A stretch of DNA of 48,715 nt from Actinomycetes bacterium. Lineage in GTDB: Bacteria; Actinomycetota; Actinomycetes; Propionibacteriales; Propionibacteriaceae. Position 1 is the stretch's first letter, and each line of letters begins with the position of its first letter. The translations under genes and the position numbers were made by a program. A model generated the notes under the pieces. The model was not told the DNA's origin, ran no database searches, and saw nothing but the letters and a program-made list of their open reading frames with translations. Shown in pieces: positions 8,350 to 16,082 of the stretch. The stretch lies in NCBI GenBank assembly GCA_029778515.1, contig JAKOQD010000291.1, forward strand, positions 1 through 48,715, in the 5' to 3' direction.

Positions 8350-9374
8350 GCGGCATCTTGATGCGGGCCAGCAACGTGACCGCCGTCTACGCAGCCGACA
8401 CCGGCAAGGACGTCCCGGCCGTCGACAACGTCACCCTCGAGGTGCCGGACGGGCAGATCGTCGGCCTCGCCGGCGAATCCGGCTGTGGCAAGTCCACCCT
8501 CGGCAATGCCTTGGCCATGATCGCGAATCCGCCGCTGTACGTGGTGGCCGGCAAGCTCGAGATCAGCGACACCGAGATCGACCTCAGCACGCTGGCCAAG
8601 GGTGCCAACGAGGTGCATCGCGGCCACCGCGGGGCGACGGTTTCGTTGCTGCCACAAGGCGCGATGAACGCGATCAGCCCGACCCTGCGAATCCGCGACC
8701 TGGTCGTGGACGTGATGCGGGCGCACAAGCGCGACACCACCAAGGCCGAGGCTCTGGACCGGGCCACCGACCGGCTGAAGATGCTGGAGATGCCCACCCG
8801 GGTGCTCGACTCCTACTCTCACCAGCTCTCCGGCGGCATGAAGCAGCGCATGGTCACCGTGATCTCCACCCTGCTCAACCCGCAGTTGCTGATCGCGGAC
8901 GAACCAACCTCCGCTCTCGACGTGTCCAGCCAGAAGGCGCTGATCGAGATGCTGCTGGCGATGGTCGAGGCGAAGATCATGCGCGGCGTGATCTTCATCA
9001 CCCACGACCTGCCGGTGCTCAGCATGGTCACCGACCGGCTGGCGATCATGTACGCGGGCAAGATCGTCGAGGACGGTCCCACCGAGGAACTGGTCAACAA
9101 CGCGCGGCACCCGTACACGTCCGCGCTGCTGTCGTCGGTTCTCGACCCAACCGAGGAAACCCGCACCAAGCACGTGCTGGGCATCCCCGGTTCGCCGCCG
9201 AACCTCGGCAACCCGCCGTCGGGCTGCCGCTTCCACCCGCGCTGCAAGTTCGCGATGCCGGCCTGCAAGCTGGAAGAGCCGGCGTTCCTGCACGAGGGTG
9301 AGCATGAGGTGGCCTGCTGGTGGGCCATGGAGCACTTGAACGAGACCGTCCCGATGGAGGTGAACCAGGCATGA
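8346..9374 (+). CDS. ABC transporter ATP-binding protein, DppD/OppD type
   Basis: A 342-residue ATPase subunit. Walker A GESGCGKST is at 43-51, the signature LSGGMKQ begins near 161, Walker B LLIADEPTSALD and the switch His in FITHD are intact. The C-terminal oligopeptide-transporter extension carries spaced cysteines (GCRFHPRCKFAMPAC, then EVACWW). Some DppD/DppF-type proteins have a metal or Fe-S site in this region. The start at 8346 overlaps the upstream stop as ATGA, and the frame beyond it is not used. The last codons overlap the start of the next ATPase gene. Confidence 0.9.
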   Translation: MSGILMRASNVTAVYAADTGKDVPAVDNVTLEVPDGQIVGLAGESGCGKSTLGNALAMIANPPLYVVAGKLEISDTEIDLSTLAKGANEVHRGHRGATVSLLPQGAMNAISPTLRIRDLVVDVMRAHKRDTTKAEALDRATDRLKMLEMPTRVLDSYSHQLSGGMKQRMVTVISTLLNPQLLIADEPTSALDVSSQKALIEMLLAMVEAKIMRGVIFITHDLPVLSMVTDRLAIMYAGKIVEDGPTEELVNNARHPYTSALLSSVLDPTEETRTKHVLGIPGSPPNLGNPPSGCRFHPRCKFAMPACKLEEPAFLHEGEHEVACWWAMEHLNETVPMEVNQA

Positions 9375-10210
9375 GCGATCCGAAGTCGCTGGACCCGGGG
9401 GCCATTCCGCCCGCAGGCTCGCCCGTCCTGGCAGCCAGTCACGTGACCAAACAGTTCCGGGTCTCGGGTGGCCACATCACTGCGGTCGACGACGTCAGCG
9501 TCGAGTTCCACGCCGGCAAAGTGCTGGCCGTGGTGGGGGAGTCCGGCTCGGGCAAGTCGACCCTCGCCCGGATGCTGCTTCGGCTGATGCCGGTAACCAG
9601 CGGCACCATCACATACCTCGGCAAGGATGTGACCAACATCCGGGGCGCTGAACTGCGGGCCTACTGGCGCGACGTGCAGGCGGTCTTCCAGGACCCGTTC
9701 GCATCGTTCAACCAGTTCTTCACCGTCGGTCACATGCTGCGGCGGGGGATGGGTGCCGCCGGGTTGTCGGCAGAGACGCTCGACGAGTTGATCGAGACCT
9801 GCCTCGGCTACGTCGGCCTCAAGCCGGCGGACGCGGTGCACAAGTATCCGCACCAGCTCTCCGGCGGTCAGCGCCAGCGGGTGATGATCGCCCGGGCACT
9901 GATGATGAACCCGAAGGTGCTACTGGCTGACGAGGCCACCTCGATGCTGGACGCGTCCCTGCGCGTGAGCGCGCTGAACGTGCTGCAGCACCTGCGCGAA
10001 AACCTCGGCCTGACCGTGCTGTTCATCACCCACGACATCGGTCAGGCCTGCTACCTGGCCGACGAAGTCGTGGTAATGGAGCACGGCCTGGTCGTCGAGC
10101 AGGGCACCACCGACGCGGTGATCTTCGACCCGAAGAACGCCTACACCAAGCGCCTGCTGGCCGACGTCCCAGACCTGAAGGGCAGCCTTAAGAGCCGCAA
10201 GCTCGACTGA
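9371..10210 (+). CDS. ABC transporter ATP-binding protein, DppF/OppF type, short form
   Basis: A 279-residue partner ATPase that would form a heterodimer with the preceding gene product. Walker A GESGSGKST is at 56-64, the Q-loop is in AVFQDPFASFN, LSGGQRQR begins at 163 and the switch His is in FITHD. Two things are unusual. Walker B reads LLADEATSMLD, with Ala in place of the nearly invariant Pro after DE. The protein also stops soon after the ATPase core, without the Cys-containing C-terminal extension present in its partner. The start overlaps the upstream stop as ATGA. Confidence 0.88.
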   Translation: MSDPKSLDPGAIPPAGSPVLAASHVTKQFRVSGGHITAVDDVSVEFHAGKVLAVVGESGSGKSTLARMLLRLMPVTSGTITYLGKDVTNIRGAELRAYWRDVQAVFQDPFASFNQFFTVGHMLRRGMGAAGLSAETLDELIETCLGYVGLKPADAVHKYPHQLSGGQRQRVMIARALMMNPKVLLADEATSMLDASLRVSALNVLQHLRENLGLTVLFITHDIGQACYLADEVVVMEHGLVVEQGTTDAVIFDPKNAYTKRLLADVPDLKGSLKSRKLD

Positions 10211-10223
10211 GTAACGCATTCCC

Positions 10224-10253
10224 CGGCTGGACGGGCTCAGACCCGTCCAGCCG
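10224..10253 (+). promoter_or_regulatory. Strong intercistronic hairpin before the beta-glucosidase
   Basis: CGGCTGGACGGG (10224-10235) and CCCGTCCAGCCG (10242-10253) form a perfect 12-bp stem with a 6-nt loop, ending only 2-3 nt before the GAAAGGA ribosome site of the next gene. There is no T-tract. It may set expression or stability of the last cistron. Confidence 0.65.
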
Positions 10254-10268
10254 CAGAAAGGACCACCC

Positions 10269-11645
10269 ATGGACATCGAATTCCCCAGTTCCTTCCGCTT
10301 CGGCTCGGCCACTTCGGCGTACCAGATCGAAGGAGCGGCTACCGCGGACGGTAAGGAGGAGTCGATCTGGGACGTGTTCTGCCGGGTGCCGGGCGCGATC
10401 TTCAACGGCGAGGACGGGCTGGTGGCGGTGGACCACTACCACCGCTACCGCGAGGACATCGCGCTGATGCGCGAACTCAACCTCGGCACTTACCGCTTCT
10501 CGGTGTCCTGGCCGCGGGTGCTGGACGCCGAGGGCCGCGTCAACGCCAAGGGCATGGACTTCTACTCCCGAGTGGTCGATGAACTGCTTGCCAACGACAT
10601 CACACCCTGGCTCACCCTCTACCACTGGGATCTGCCGGCCTCGCTGCCCGGTGGCTGGACCAACCGGAACACCGCCAAGCGCTTCGTCGACTACGCCCAG
10701 GCGGTGCACGCGCACCTGGCTGACCGGGTACGGATCTGGACGACCCTGAACGAGCCGTGGTGCTCGTCGTTCCTCAGCTACGCCGGTGGGCACCACGCCC
10801 CAGGCCAGACGGAGCCGGTGGCCGCCGTCAGGGCCGCGCACCACCTGCTGCTGGCGCACGGCTGGACGATCCAGGCCCTGCGGGCTGCCGACCCGGACGC
10901 TGAACTGGGCATCACCTTGAACTTCACTCCGGCCATCGCCGCGTCCGATGAATCAGCGGACGTGGACATCGCGCGGCGGCTGAACGGCACCAACAACCGC
11001 TACTTCACCGATCCGATCTTCACCGGCGAGTACCCGGCCGACGTGCTCACGGACCTGGCTTCGATCTGGCCGGACGACCTGGTGCACGACGGCGATCTGG
11101 CAGCTATCGCCACCCCGATCGACGTGCTCGGCGTGAACTACTACACGACCAACCTGGTGGCTGCCCCCGCGGCCGGTGCCGAGCCGCCGGCCGGCGCCAG
11201 CCCGAACATCACTGCGCCGGAGGCGGTCGTGGTCGATCGCGGGCTGCCGAAGACCGCGATGGGCTGGGACATCGATCCGAGCGGCCTGCGCGACCTGCTG
11301 CTCTGGCTGCACGGCACCTACACTGCGGCCGCCGGCGTGTCGCTGGTGATCACCGAGAACGGGGCGGCGTTCGACGACGTCGCGGACGCGGACGGGTTTG
11401 TCGACGACACCGCCGACCGCCTCGCCTACTTGAAGGGCCATCTGACTGCCGTGCACGAGGCGATGGAAGCCGGCGCCGATGTGCGCGGCTACCTCGCCTG
11501 GTCGCTGCTGGACAACTTCGAATGGGCTTTCGGCTACGCCAAGCGCTTCGGCATCGTGCGCGTGGACGAGGACCAGCGCCGGACTCCGAAGGCCAGCGCC
11601 CGCTGGTTCGCGGAAGTGGCCCGCCTCGGCGGCTTCGACACCTGA
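10269..11645 (+). CDS. Beta-glucosidase / beta-glycosidase (glycoside hydrolase family 1)
   Basis: A 458-residue cytoplasmic retaining glycosidase of normal family length. The N-terminal signature FRFGSATSAYQIEGA is present. The acid/base is Glu162 in TLNEPW and the nucleophile is Glu363 in ITENGAA. The glycone-binding segment SLLDNFEWAFGYAKRFGIV lies near the C-terminus. It would split cellobiose-type or mixed beta-gluco/manno-oligosaccharides inside the cell, complementing the beta-mannosidase at the start of the operon. It is separated from the ATPase gene by 58 nt that carry a 12-bp hairpin, and has its own GAAAGGA ribosome site. Last gene of the operon. Confidence 0.93.
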   Translation: MDIEFPSSFRFGSATSAYQIEGAATADGKEESIWDVFCRVPGAIFNGEDGLVAVDHYHRYREDIALMRELNLGTYRFSVSWPRVLDAEGRVNAKGMDFYSRVVDELLANDITPWLTLYHWDLPASLPGGWTNRNTAKRFVDYAQAVHAHLADRVRIWTTLNEPWCSSFLSYAGGHHAPGQTEPVAAVRAAHHLLLAHGWTIQALRAADPDAELGITLNFTPAIAASDESADVDIARRLNGTNNRYFTDPIFTGEYPADVLTDLASIWPDDLVHDGDLAAIATPIDVLGVNYYTTNLVAAPAAGAEPPAGASPNITAPEAVVVDRGLPKTAMGWDIDPSGLRDLLLWLHGTYTAAAGVSLVITENGAAFDDVADADGFVDDTADRLAYLKGHLTAVHEAMEAGADVRGYLAWSLLDNFEWAFGYAKRFGIVRVDEDQRRTPKASARWFAEVARLGGFDT

Positions 11646-11671
11646 GGAACCGCTGCTCAACGCCGGTCAAC

Positions 11672-11693
11672 GCTGGCTGAGCCTGACGAAGCC
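11672..11693. repeat. Dispersed short repeat, copy 1
   Basis: A 22-nt stretch with core TGAGCCTGACGAAGCC, identical to 25468-25489. Both are intergenic, just after a stop codon. It resembles the widespread CTTCGACAGGCTCA-type interspersed sequences of bacterial genomes. Confidence 0.7.
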
Positions 11694-11793
11694 CGTAGTC
11701 ACCGTGCGGATGGACGACCCAACGCCCGGCTCAGGGATCGTCAATCAGCGTTTACCCAAGGCTGAGCGCCCGTTCGCGGGCAGGGTGCCCGAG

Positions 11794-11799
11794 TAGGGT
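11794..11799 (+). promoter_or_regulatory. -10 element of a leaderless transcript
   Basis: TAGGGT is followed by 7 nt and the ATG at 11807. This TANNNT spacing puts the transcription start at or next to the start codon and supports 11807 as the start of the lipoprotein gene. Confidence 0.5.
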
Positions 11800-11806
11800 G
11801 GCGGCC

Positions 11807-12511
11807 ATGCGCGCACCAATCGCTCTGCAGCCGACCAGCCACCGGTCAACTCCCGGCCGGTCTCGCTCGAATCTCGGCTGGTCGAGCTTGTCGAGACCAT
11901 CGTTCGCGCTGCTGCTCGCACTGGGCCTGAGCAGCTGTGCGGTGGTGCCGCCGGCCGGCATCAGTCCGTCCGGCCCCGCCAGCCAGCCGGTGCCCAGCGT
12001 CTCGCCGAGCACGCCGCTGGGCACGCCCACGCCCTCCGCCACCGACGTGTCCCCGTCTGCGACACCGAGCGTGTCCGGCTCGCCCACAACCACGCCCAGC
12101 GCACCAGCGACGGCACTGCCGGCCAAGGGGAAGGGCAAGCTGGTGCTGTACCAGGAGAACCTGGTCTCCGACCAGATGACGGGCACGTGCCAACGCAAGG
12201 ACGGCAAGCCGACACTGCACTTGTCGGACAACGCCACCGACTTCTTCGAGTCCGTCGAGGTGAAGGTCGTCCTCACCGAAGCCGCCGATGCCGCGGTCTC
12301 GGTGGACATGGACTTCGGCGCCGACTCGGAGTCGATCACCCACACGCTCACCGCAAAAGGCAACGGCCAGGGCGGTACCTCGGCGAAGTTGTCGCGAACG
12401 GGGGAGACGTTCAAGGTGACCGGCACCGGCACCATGACCGATGACGGCAAGGTGTCGGCCAATGCCGTGCCCTTCGCGATCACCGTGACCTGCGCCAGCG
12501 TCGACTGGTAG
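11807..12511 (+). CDS. Putative secreted lipoprotein of unknown function
   Basis: 234 residues. A hydrophobic segment (SFALLLALG) ends in a lipobox-like LSSC with Cys44. A Ser/Thr/Pro-rich linker of about 60 residues follows, typical of cell-wall-spanning lipoproteins. The C-terminal domain (about 108-234) is beta-rich with two cysteines (GTCQRKD and VTCASVDW) that could form a disulfide. I do not recognise the domain. The ATG at 11807 fits a leaderless promoter but gives an unusually long n-region. A TTG at 11888 would give a perfect short signal peptide, and a dispersed repeat (11874-11898) overlaps exactly this area. It is convergent with the cell-wall hydrolase gene. Confidence 0.65.
   Translation: MRAPIALQPTSHRSTPGRSRSNLGWSSLSRPSFALLLALGLSSCAVVPPAGISPSGPASQPVPSVSPSTPLGTPTPSATDVSPSATPSVSGSPTTTPSAPATALPAKGKGKLVLYQENLVSDQMTGTCQRKDGKPTLHLSDNATDFFESVEVKVVLTEAADAAVSVDMDFGADSESITHTLTAKGNGQGGTSAKLSRTGETFKVTGTGTMTDDGKVSANAVPFAITVTCASVDW
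11874..11898. repeat. Dispersed short repeat inside the lipoprotein gene start region
   Basis: TCGGCTGGTCGAGCTTGTCG and the following GAGACC match 25512-25536 closely. Here the repeat lies within the 5' coding part and encodes part of the long n-region of the signal peptide. Confidence 0.6.
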
Positions 12512-12601
12512 CCAGACCAACCCGTCCGACCGATTCGTCGGTGGCCGTCCACTCTGCCCGGGGGGAGGGGATGGGCCGGCTGGCTGTGTGGTTGGTGGCG
12601 A

Positions 12602-14803
12602 TCAGCTCACCTTTGCGGTGGCGGCGCGCTTCTCCGCTGAGTTGAAACCGGTCGCGGAGCCGATCACGGAGACCGTGAGCACCTTGCCCTTGTCAGACTT
12701 GGTGATCTTGTAGGTGGACTTGGTCGCGCCCTTGATCCTGGAGTCGCCGCGGTACCACTGGTACTTGAAGCTGACCTTGGCCGCGGCCCACGTGCCGGGG
12801 GATACGGTGACCTTCTTGCCCACCTTCGCCTTGCCGGACAGCTTCGGCTCGGGGGCCGCGAACTCACCCTTGGCGACACCGGCGAGTTCGGCGGAGACCT
12901 GGGTCACCGAGGTGTAGCCCGCGCGGCTGCCGACCACCTTGACCGTCAGCTTGGCACCCACGTCGCTGGCCTGCAGGACGTACGTGCGCTCGGTCGCACC
13001 CTTGATCGTGGACTTGCCGCGGTACCACTGGTAGGTGAAGGCCACCTCGGCGGGCGCCCAGCCATCCGTGACCGCGGTCACTTCCTGGCCGACCGCGGGA
13101 GTGCCGCTGATCACCGGCGCCGGTGCGGCGCTGAAGGTTCCAGGCACGACGACTGCGGTTGCCGCGGACCTGCGGCTGATCGGGGTGAACGGAGCGAGGC
13201 TGCCAGTGACCGCGACGGTGAGCGCGCTACGGATGTCCGCTGCTTGCACCTGGTAGGTCGCTGCGTTGGCGCCGGGAATGGCGGTGGCGTCGCGGAACCA
13301 CTGGTAGCTCAGCGTCGCGGACGCAGCCCAGACGCCCGGGTCAGCGGTGAGGATGCCGTCAACGACCGCACTGCCGCTGATCGTCGGCACCGGGGCCGGA
13401 TCGACGGCCATGAAGAGCTTGGCCCAGGTGTTCGAAGTGGCCACGCCCGAGGGCGACAGTCCGACCGCCGCTTGGAAAGCCTTCACTGCCGCGGTGGTCG
13501 TGCTGCCGAAGGTCGAGCCGGAGTTGGTGCGGTAGCCGAAGTCCTGGAGCAGGGCGTGCAGAGCTTTGACCTGATCGCCCTTCGCACCGGACTTGAGCTG
13601 AGGAGCGAGTGTGGTCAGCGTGTTCGGGCCGGCCTCGCCGTCGCTTTCGAGCTTCCTGGCCTTCTGGAACTTCTTCACCGCAGCCTTGGTCGCGGCATCG
13701 TAGGCGCCGGAGACCTTGACGCTGACCCTCGACTGGCGGAGGAGGTACTTCAGCGCGGTCACCTTCGCGGTTCCGCTGCCGGAGCCCAGCACCACGGTGA
13801 ACGGCACCACGTTGTAGTCGGCAAGCTTGTAGCTGTTGATCACGTCGCGCAGGCTCTGTGCGTAGGCCGCGGCTGTGTCCGGACGGTCAGCCTTGGCGAC
13901 TTCGTCCACCAACGCGTCCCAGTTGTCCAGAACGCCGCGGGCGGCCTCGTACTTGGCGCCGGTGGTGATGATCCTGGCCCGGTCGGCGAATGCGCTGCTG
14001 GTGGAGGAATAGTTGCTGTAGCGCATCGTGGTTCCACCCACGGTGATCGCCAGGCAGCCGTACTGGTAGGCGTTCGCGGTGGCGCCCTTGGTGACTCCGT
14101 TCTCGTCGGCGAGGGCGAAGCCGGGGTAGCGGCGGAGGCCGGCGAAATACTTGCGCTGCTTCCAGTAGCTGAGGGTGGTCTTGACCACGCCATCGGCCCG
14201 GCCGCGGGCCTCGACGATCTCCCACTCACCCGTGTCGAGCTGGTTGGTGACCACCGCGACGTGACCGATGCCATTGGATCGGGCCGGGTTGTTGCGCAGG
14301 AACACCAGGTCGCCCACCTGCGGGGCGTCGATCGATACCGGCTTGGTCACGTTGTACTGCGAAGCCGCCAGGTCGGTGATGCGGTTGCCGGAGCGGCCGT
14401 AGAGCCACTCCACCAGTTCGGAGCAGTCGAACTTGGCCGGGTTGTTCTGGCTGATCGCGGCTTCGGCTCCCAGCACGTAGGGCTTGCCGACCTGCGCCAC
14501 CGCCAGCTTCGCGAACTGGCTCGCGGTCATGGTGGCACGGCACTCGGTGTTGAAGTAGTTCCTTGCCTGCTTGGCGGCTGCAGACGTGCCCCAGTTCGAG
14601 CCGACGATCGCTTCGGCCATCAGCACCGCGGCCGGCACACCGTACTGGCGCTGCGCGGCCTGGGCCGAGGTGGCCAGGCTGGTGACGAAGGTCTTCTTGG
14701 CGTTGGCCGAGATCGCGGACGCGGTGGCTGGATCGACCAGGGCGAGCCCGATCGACATGGCTACCGAAATGGCCACGGCTAGGAGTCTCGAAACGGGCTT
14801 CAC
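12602..14803 (-). CDS. Secreted peptidoglycan hydrolase: NlpC/P60 nested in a glucosaminidase-like domain, two PG-binding domains, three Ig-like repeats
   Basis: 733 residues with a signal peptide (cleavage near ATASA-I, residue 30). Residues 35-89 match the first half of a FlgJ-type glucosaminidase (YGVPAAVLMAEAIVGSNWG, then NYFNTEC). An NlpC/P60 peptidase domain follows at about 95-235, with Cys127 in FDCSELVEW and His181 in GHVAVVT. Residues 247-332 then resume the glucosaminidase fold (YGCLAITVGG, then FADRARII and the SYKLADYN end). The position that normally holds the catalytic Glu (ALESGWG) is Gly68, so the glucosaminidase part is probably inactive. Two peptidoglycan-binding domains (about 343-400 and 405-466) and three repeats of about 80 residues with YQWYRG cores (471-553, 562-643, 650-733) follow. 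The start is GTG at 14803 with an AGGAA site. It would cleave stem peptides in the cell wall. Confidence 0.85.
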   Translation of the reverse strand: MKPVSRLLAVAISVAMSIGLALVDPATASAISANAKKTFVTSLATSAQAAQRQYGVPAAVLMAEAIVGSNWGTSAAAKQARNYFNTECRATMTASQFAKLAVAQVGKPYVLGAEAAISQNNPAKFDCSELVEWLYGRSGNRITDLAASQYNVTKPVSIDAPQVGDLVFLRNNPARSNGIGHVAVVTNQLDTGEWEIVEARGRADGVVKTTLSYWKQRKYFAGLRRYPGFALADENGVTKGATANAYQYGCLAITVGGTTMRYSNYSSTSSAFADRARIITTGAKYEAARGVLDNWDALVDEVAKADRPDTAAAYAQSLRDVINSYKLADYNVVPFTVVLGSGSGTAKVTALKYLLRQSRVSVKVSGAYDAATKAAVKKFQKARKLESDGEAGPNTLTTLAPQLKSGAKGDQVKALHALLQDFGYRTNSGSTFGSTTTAAVKAFQAAVGLSPSGVATSNTWAKLFMAVDPAPVPTISGSAVVDGILTADPGVWAASATLSYQWFRDATAIPGANAATYQVQAADIRSALTVAVTGSLAPFTPISRRSAATAVVVPGTFSAAPAPVISGTPAVGQEVTAVTDGWAPAEVAFTYQWYRGKSTIKGATERTYVLQASDVGAKLTVKVVGSRAGYTSVTQVSAELAGVAKGEFAAPEPKLSGKAKVGKKVTVSPGTWAAAKVSFKYQWYRGDSRIKGATKSTYKITKSDKGKVLTVSVIGSATGFNSAEKRAATAKVS

Positions 14804-14957
14804 AAGGGGTTTCCTATCCAGCGACTGTCCAGCCGGACAAGACCCACCTTGAGGGTTGAGTTAGCAGGGCCAACTCTCAACTAGGCGCTGACTAGGGGAT
14901 TTACAGGCGGCGGCACCTCAAGTGCATGTTCAGGGTTCGAGGTTGAGGGTTGTGGGC

Positions 14958-14966
14958 TGATACGTT
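14958..14966 (+). promoter_or_regulatory. Candidate extended -10 for the Gfo/Idh/MocA gene
   Basis: TGA followed by TACGTT (14961-14966) lies 36 nt before the start at 15002. The 198-nt divergent region upstream also holds two copies of TTGAGGGTTG (14849-14858 and 14943-14952), and a near-inverted repeat GTTGAGTT / AACTCTCAAC (14855-14881) that could be a regulator site. No regulator gene is adjacent. Confidence 0.35.
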
Positions 14967-15001
14967 CGCGGCATCACCTGGCGGAGCTCGGAGGGACGCA
15001 C

Positions 15002-16000
15002 ATGTCGCAGCCAATTCGGATCGGAATCCTCGGTGCGGCCCGGATCGCGGAGCGGGCGCTGGTGCGTCCGGCTGCGGCTATCGGCGCCGAGGTGGTGGCG
15101 GTCGCAGCGCGCGATCTCGGCCGGGCGCAGCGGTACGCGTCCGAGCACGGCATCGCCCGCGCCTACGGTAGCTATGCCGAACTGCTGGCCGACCCTGAGG
15201 TCGAAGTGGTCTACAACCCGCTTCCCAATAGCCAGCATGCACCCATGAACCAAGCCGTGCTGCGCGCCGGCAAGCACGTGCTCACCGAGAAGCCGTTCGC
15301 CAGCAACGCGGTCGAGGCTCGCGAGGTGGCCGCCGAACCTCGGGACGGGCTGGTGCTCTTCGAGGGCTTCCACCACCGCTACCACCCGATGTACCTGCGG
15401 CTGCTCCAGGTGATCGGCGATGGGACGATCGGCGAGCTGACCGAGTTGCGGGTCAACATGAAGTTCGACTGCACCGACCCGACGGACATCCGCTGGTCGT
15501 GGCCGCTCTCCGGCGGGGCGCAGATGGACCTGGGCTGCTACACCACGCACGTGGCCCGTGACGTGGCCGCGGTTCTTGGCGGCGGTGCGCGGCCGGTCAG
15601 TGCGGTAGCGGGCTTCCGGGAAGGAATCGACCCGCGGGTGGACGCTTCGCTGTTGGTGCGCGCTGAACTGCCAAACGGTGCGTCCGCCGTGCTGGACGCC
15701 GACCTCGGTGCTGCCGCCGACATGTCGATCACCGCGACCGGCACCCGGGGTACGGCGGTGCTGCCCAACTTCATCGCCGCCGATGCCGACGACAGGTTGA
15801 TCCTGAACGTGGCCGGTGCCGAGACCGTCGAGCACCACGGCCCGACCACGACGTACACCTACCAGCTGCAGGCCTTGACCGCGGCCATCCGGGATGGCGC
15901 GGACTTCCCGACCGGGGCGGACGACGCCGTCGCCAACATGGAGTTCGTCGACGAGTGCTATCGACTGGCCGGGCTGCCGCCGCGCGAGTCCGCGCAGTGA
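15002..16000 (+). CDS. Gfo/Idh/MocA family NAD(P)-dependent oxidoreductase
   Basis: 332 residues, standard for the family. The N-terminal Rossmann fold begins IRIGILGAARIAERAL (residues 5-20), where the dinucleotide loop reads GAARIA. It continues through EVVYNPLPNSQHAP and the signature GKHVLTEKPFASN, with the conserved Lys of EKP. The C-terminal sheet domain starts FHHRYHPMYLRL and includes the DLGCYTTHVARDV helix usual for this family. These enzymes oxidise or reduce sugars, inositols or related ring compounds; the substrate cannot be read from sequence. GGAGGGA precedes the ATG. Monocistronic, ending in a terminator shared with cysE. Confidence 0.88.
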   Translation: MSQPIRIGILGAARIAERALVRPAAAIGAEVVAVAARDLGRAQRYASEHGIARAYGSYAELLADPEVEVVYNPLPNSQHAPMNQAVLRAGKHVLTEKPFASNAVEAREVAAEPRDGLVLFEGFHHRYHPMYLRLLQVIGDGTIGELTELRVNMKFDCTDPTDIRWSWPLSGGAQMDLGCYTTHVARDVAAVLGGGARPVSAVAGFREGIDPRVDASLLVRAELPNGASAVLDADLGAAADMSITATGTRGTAVLPNFIAADADDRLILNVAGAETVEHHGPTTTYTYQLQALTAAIRDGADFPTGADDAVANMEFVDECYRLAGLPPRESAQ

Positions 16001-16030
16001 CGGTCTCTGCGGCGGTCCGAGGGGCTGGAA

Positions 16031-16079
16031 ACCTCCCTGAGGGCTGGTGAAGAAGGACCTTCGCCAAGCTCAGGGAGGT
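16031..16079. terminator. Bidirectional terminator between convergent genes
   Basis: ACCTCCCTGAG (16031-16041) and CTCAGGGAGGT (16069-16079) form a perfect 11-bp outer stem. An inner stem TGGTGAAG / CTTCGCCA has one G-T wobble. It lies exactly between two convergent stop codons (16000 and 16083). No long T-run is seen. Confidence 0.75.
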
Positions 16080-16082
16080 GGC

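Noticed and set aside
13244..14782. A 512-codon open frame on the plus strand opposite the cell-wall hydrolase
   Set aside because: A reverse-frame shadow. The minus-strand product has a signal peptide and catalytic Cys and His.
14930..14960. GGTTCGAGG as a tRNA T-loop
   Set aside because: No acceptor stem, no anticodon arm and no cloverleaf can be drawn around it.
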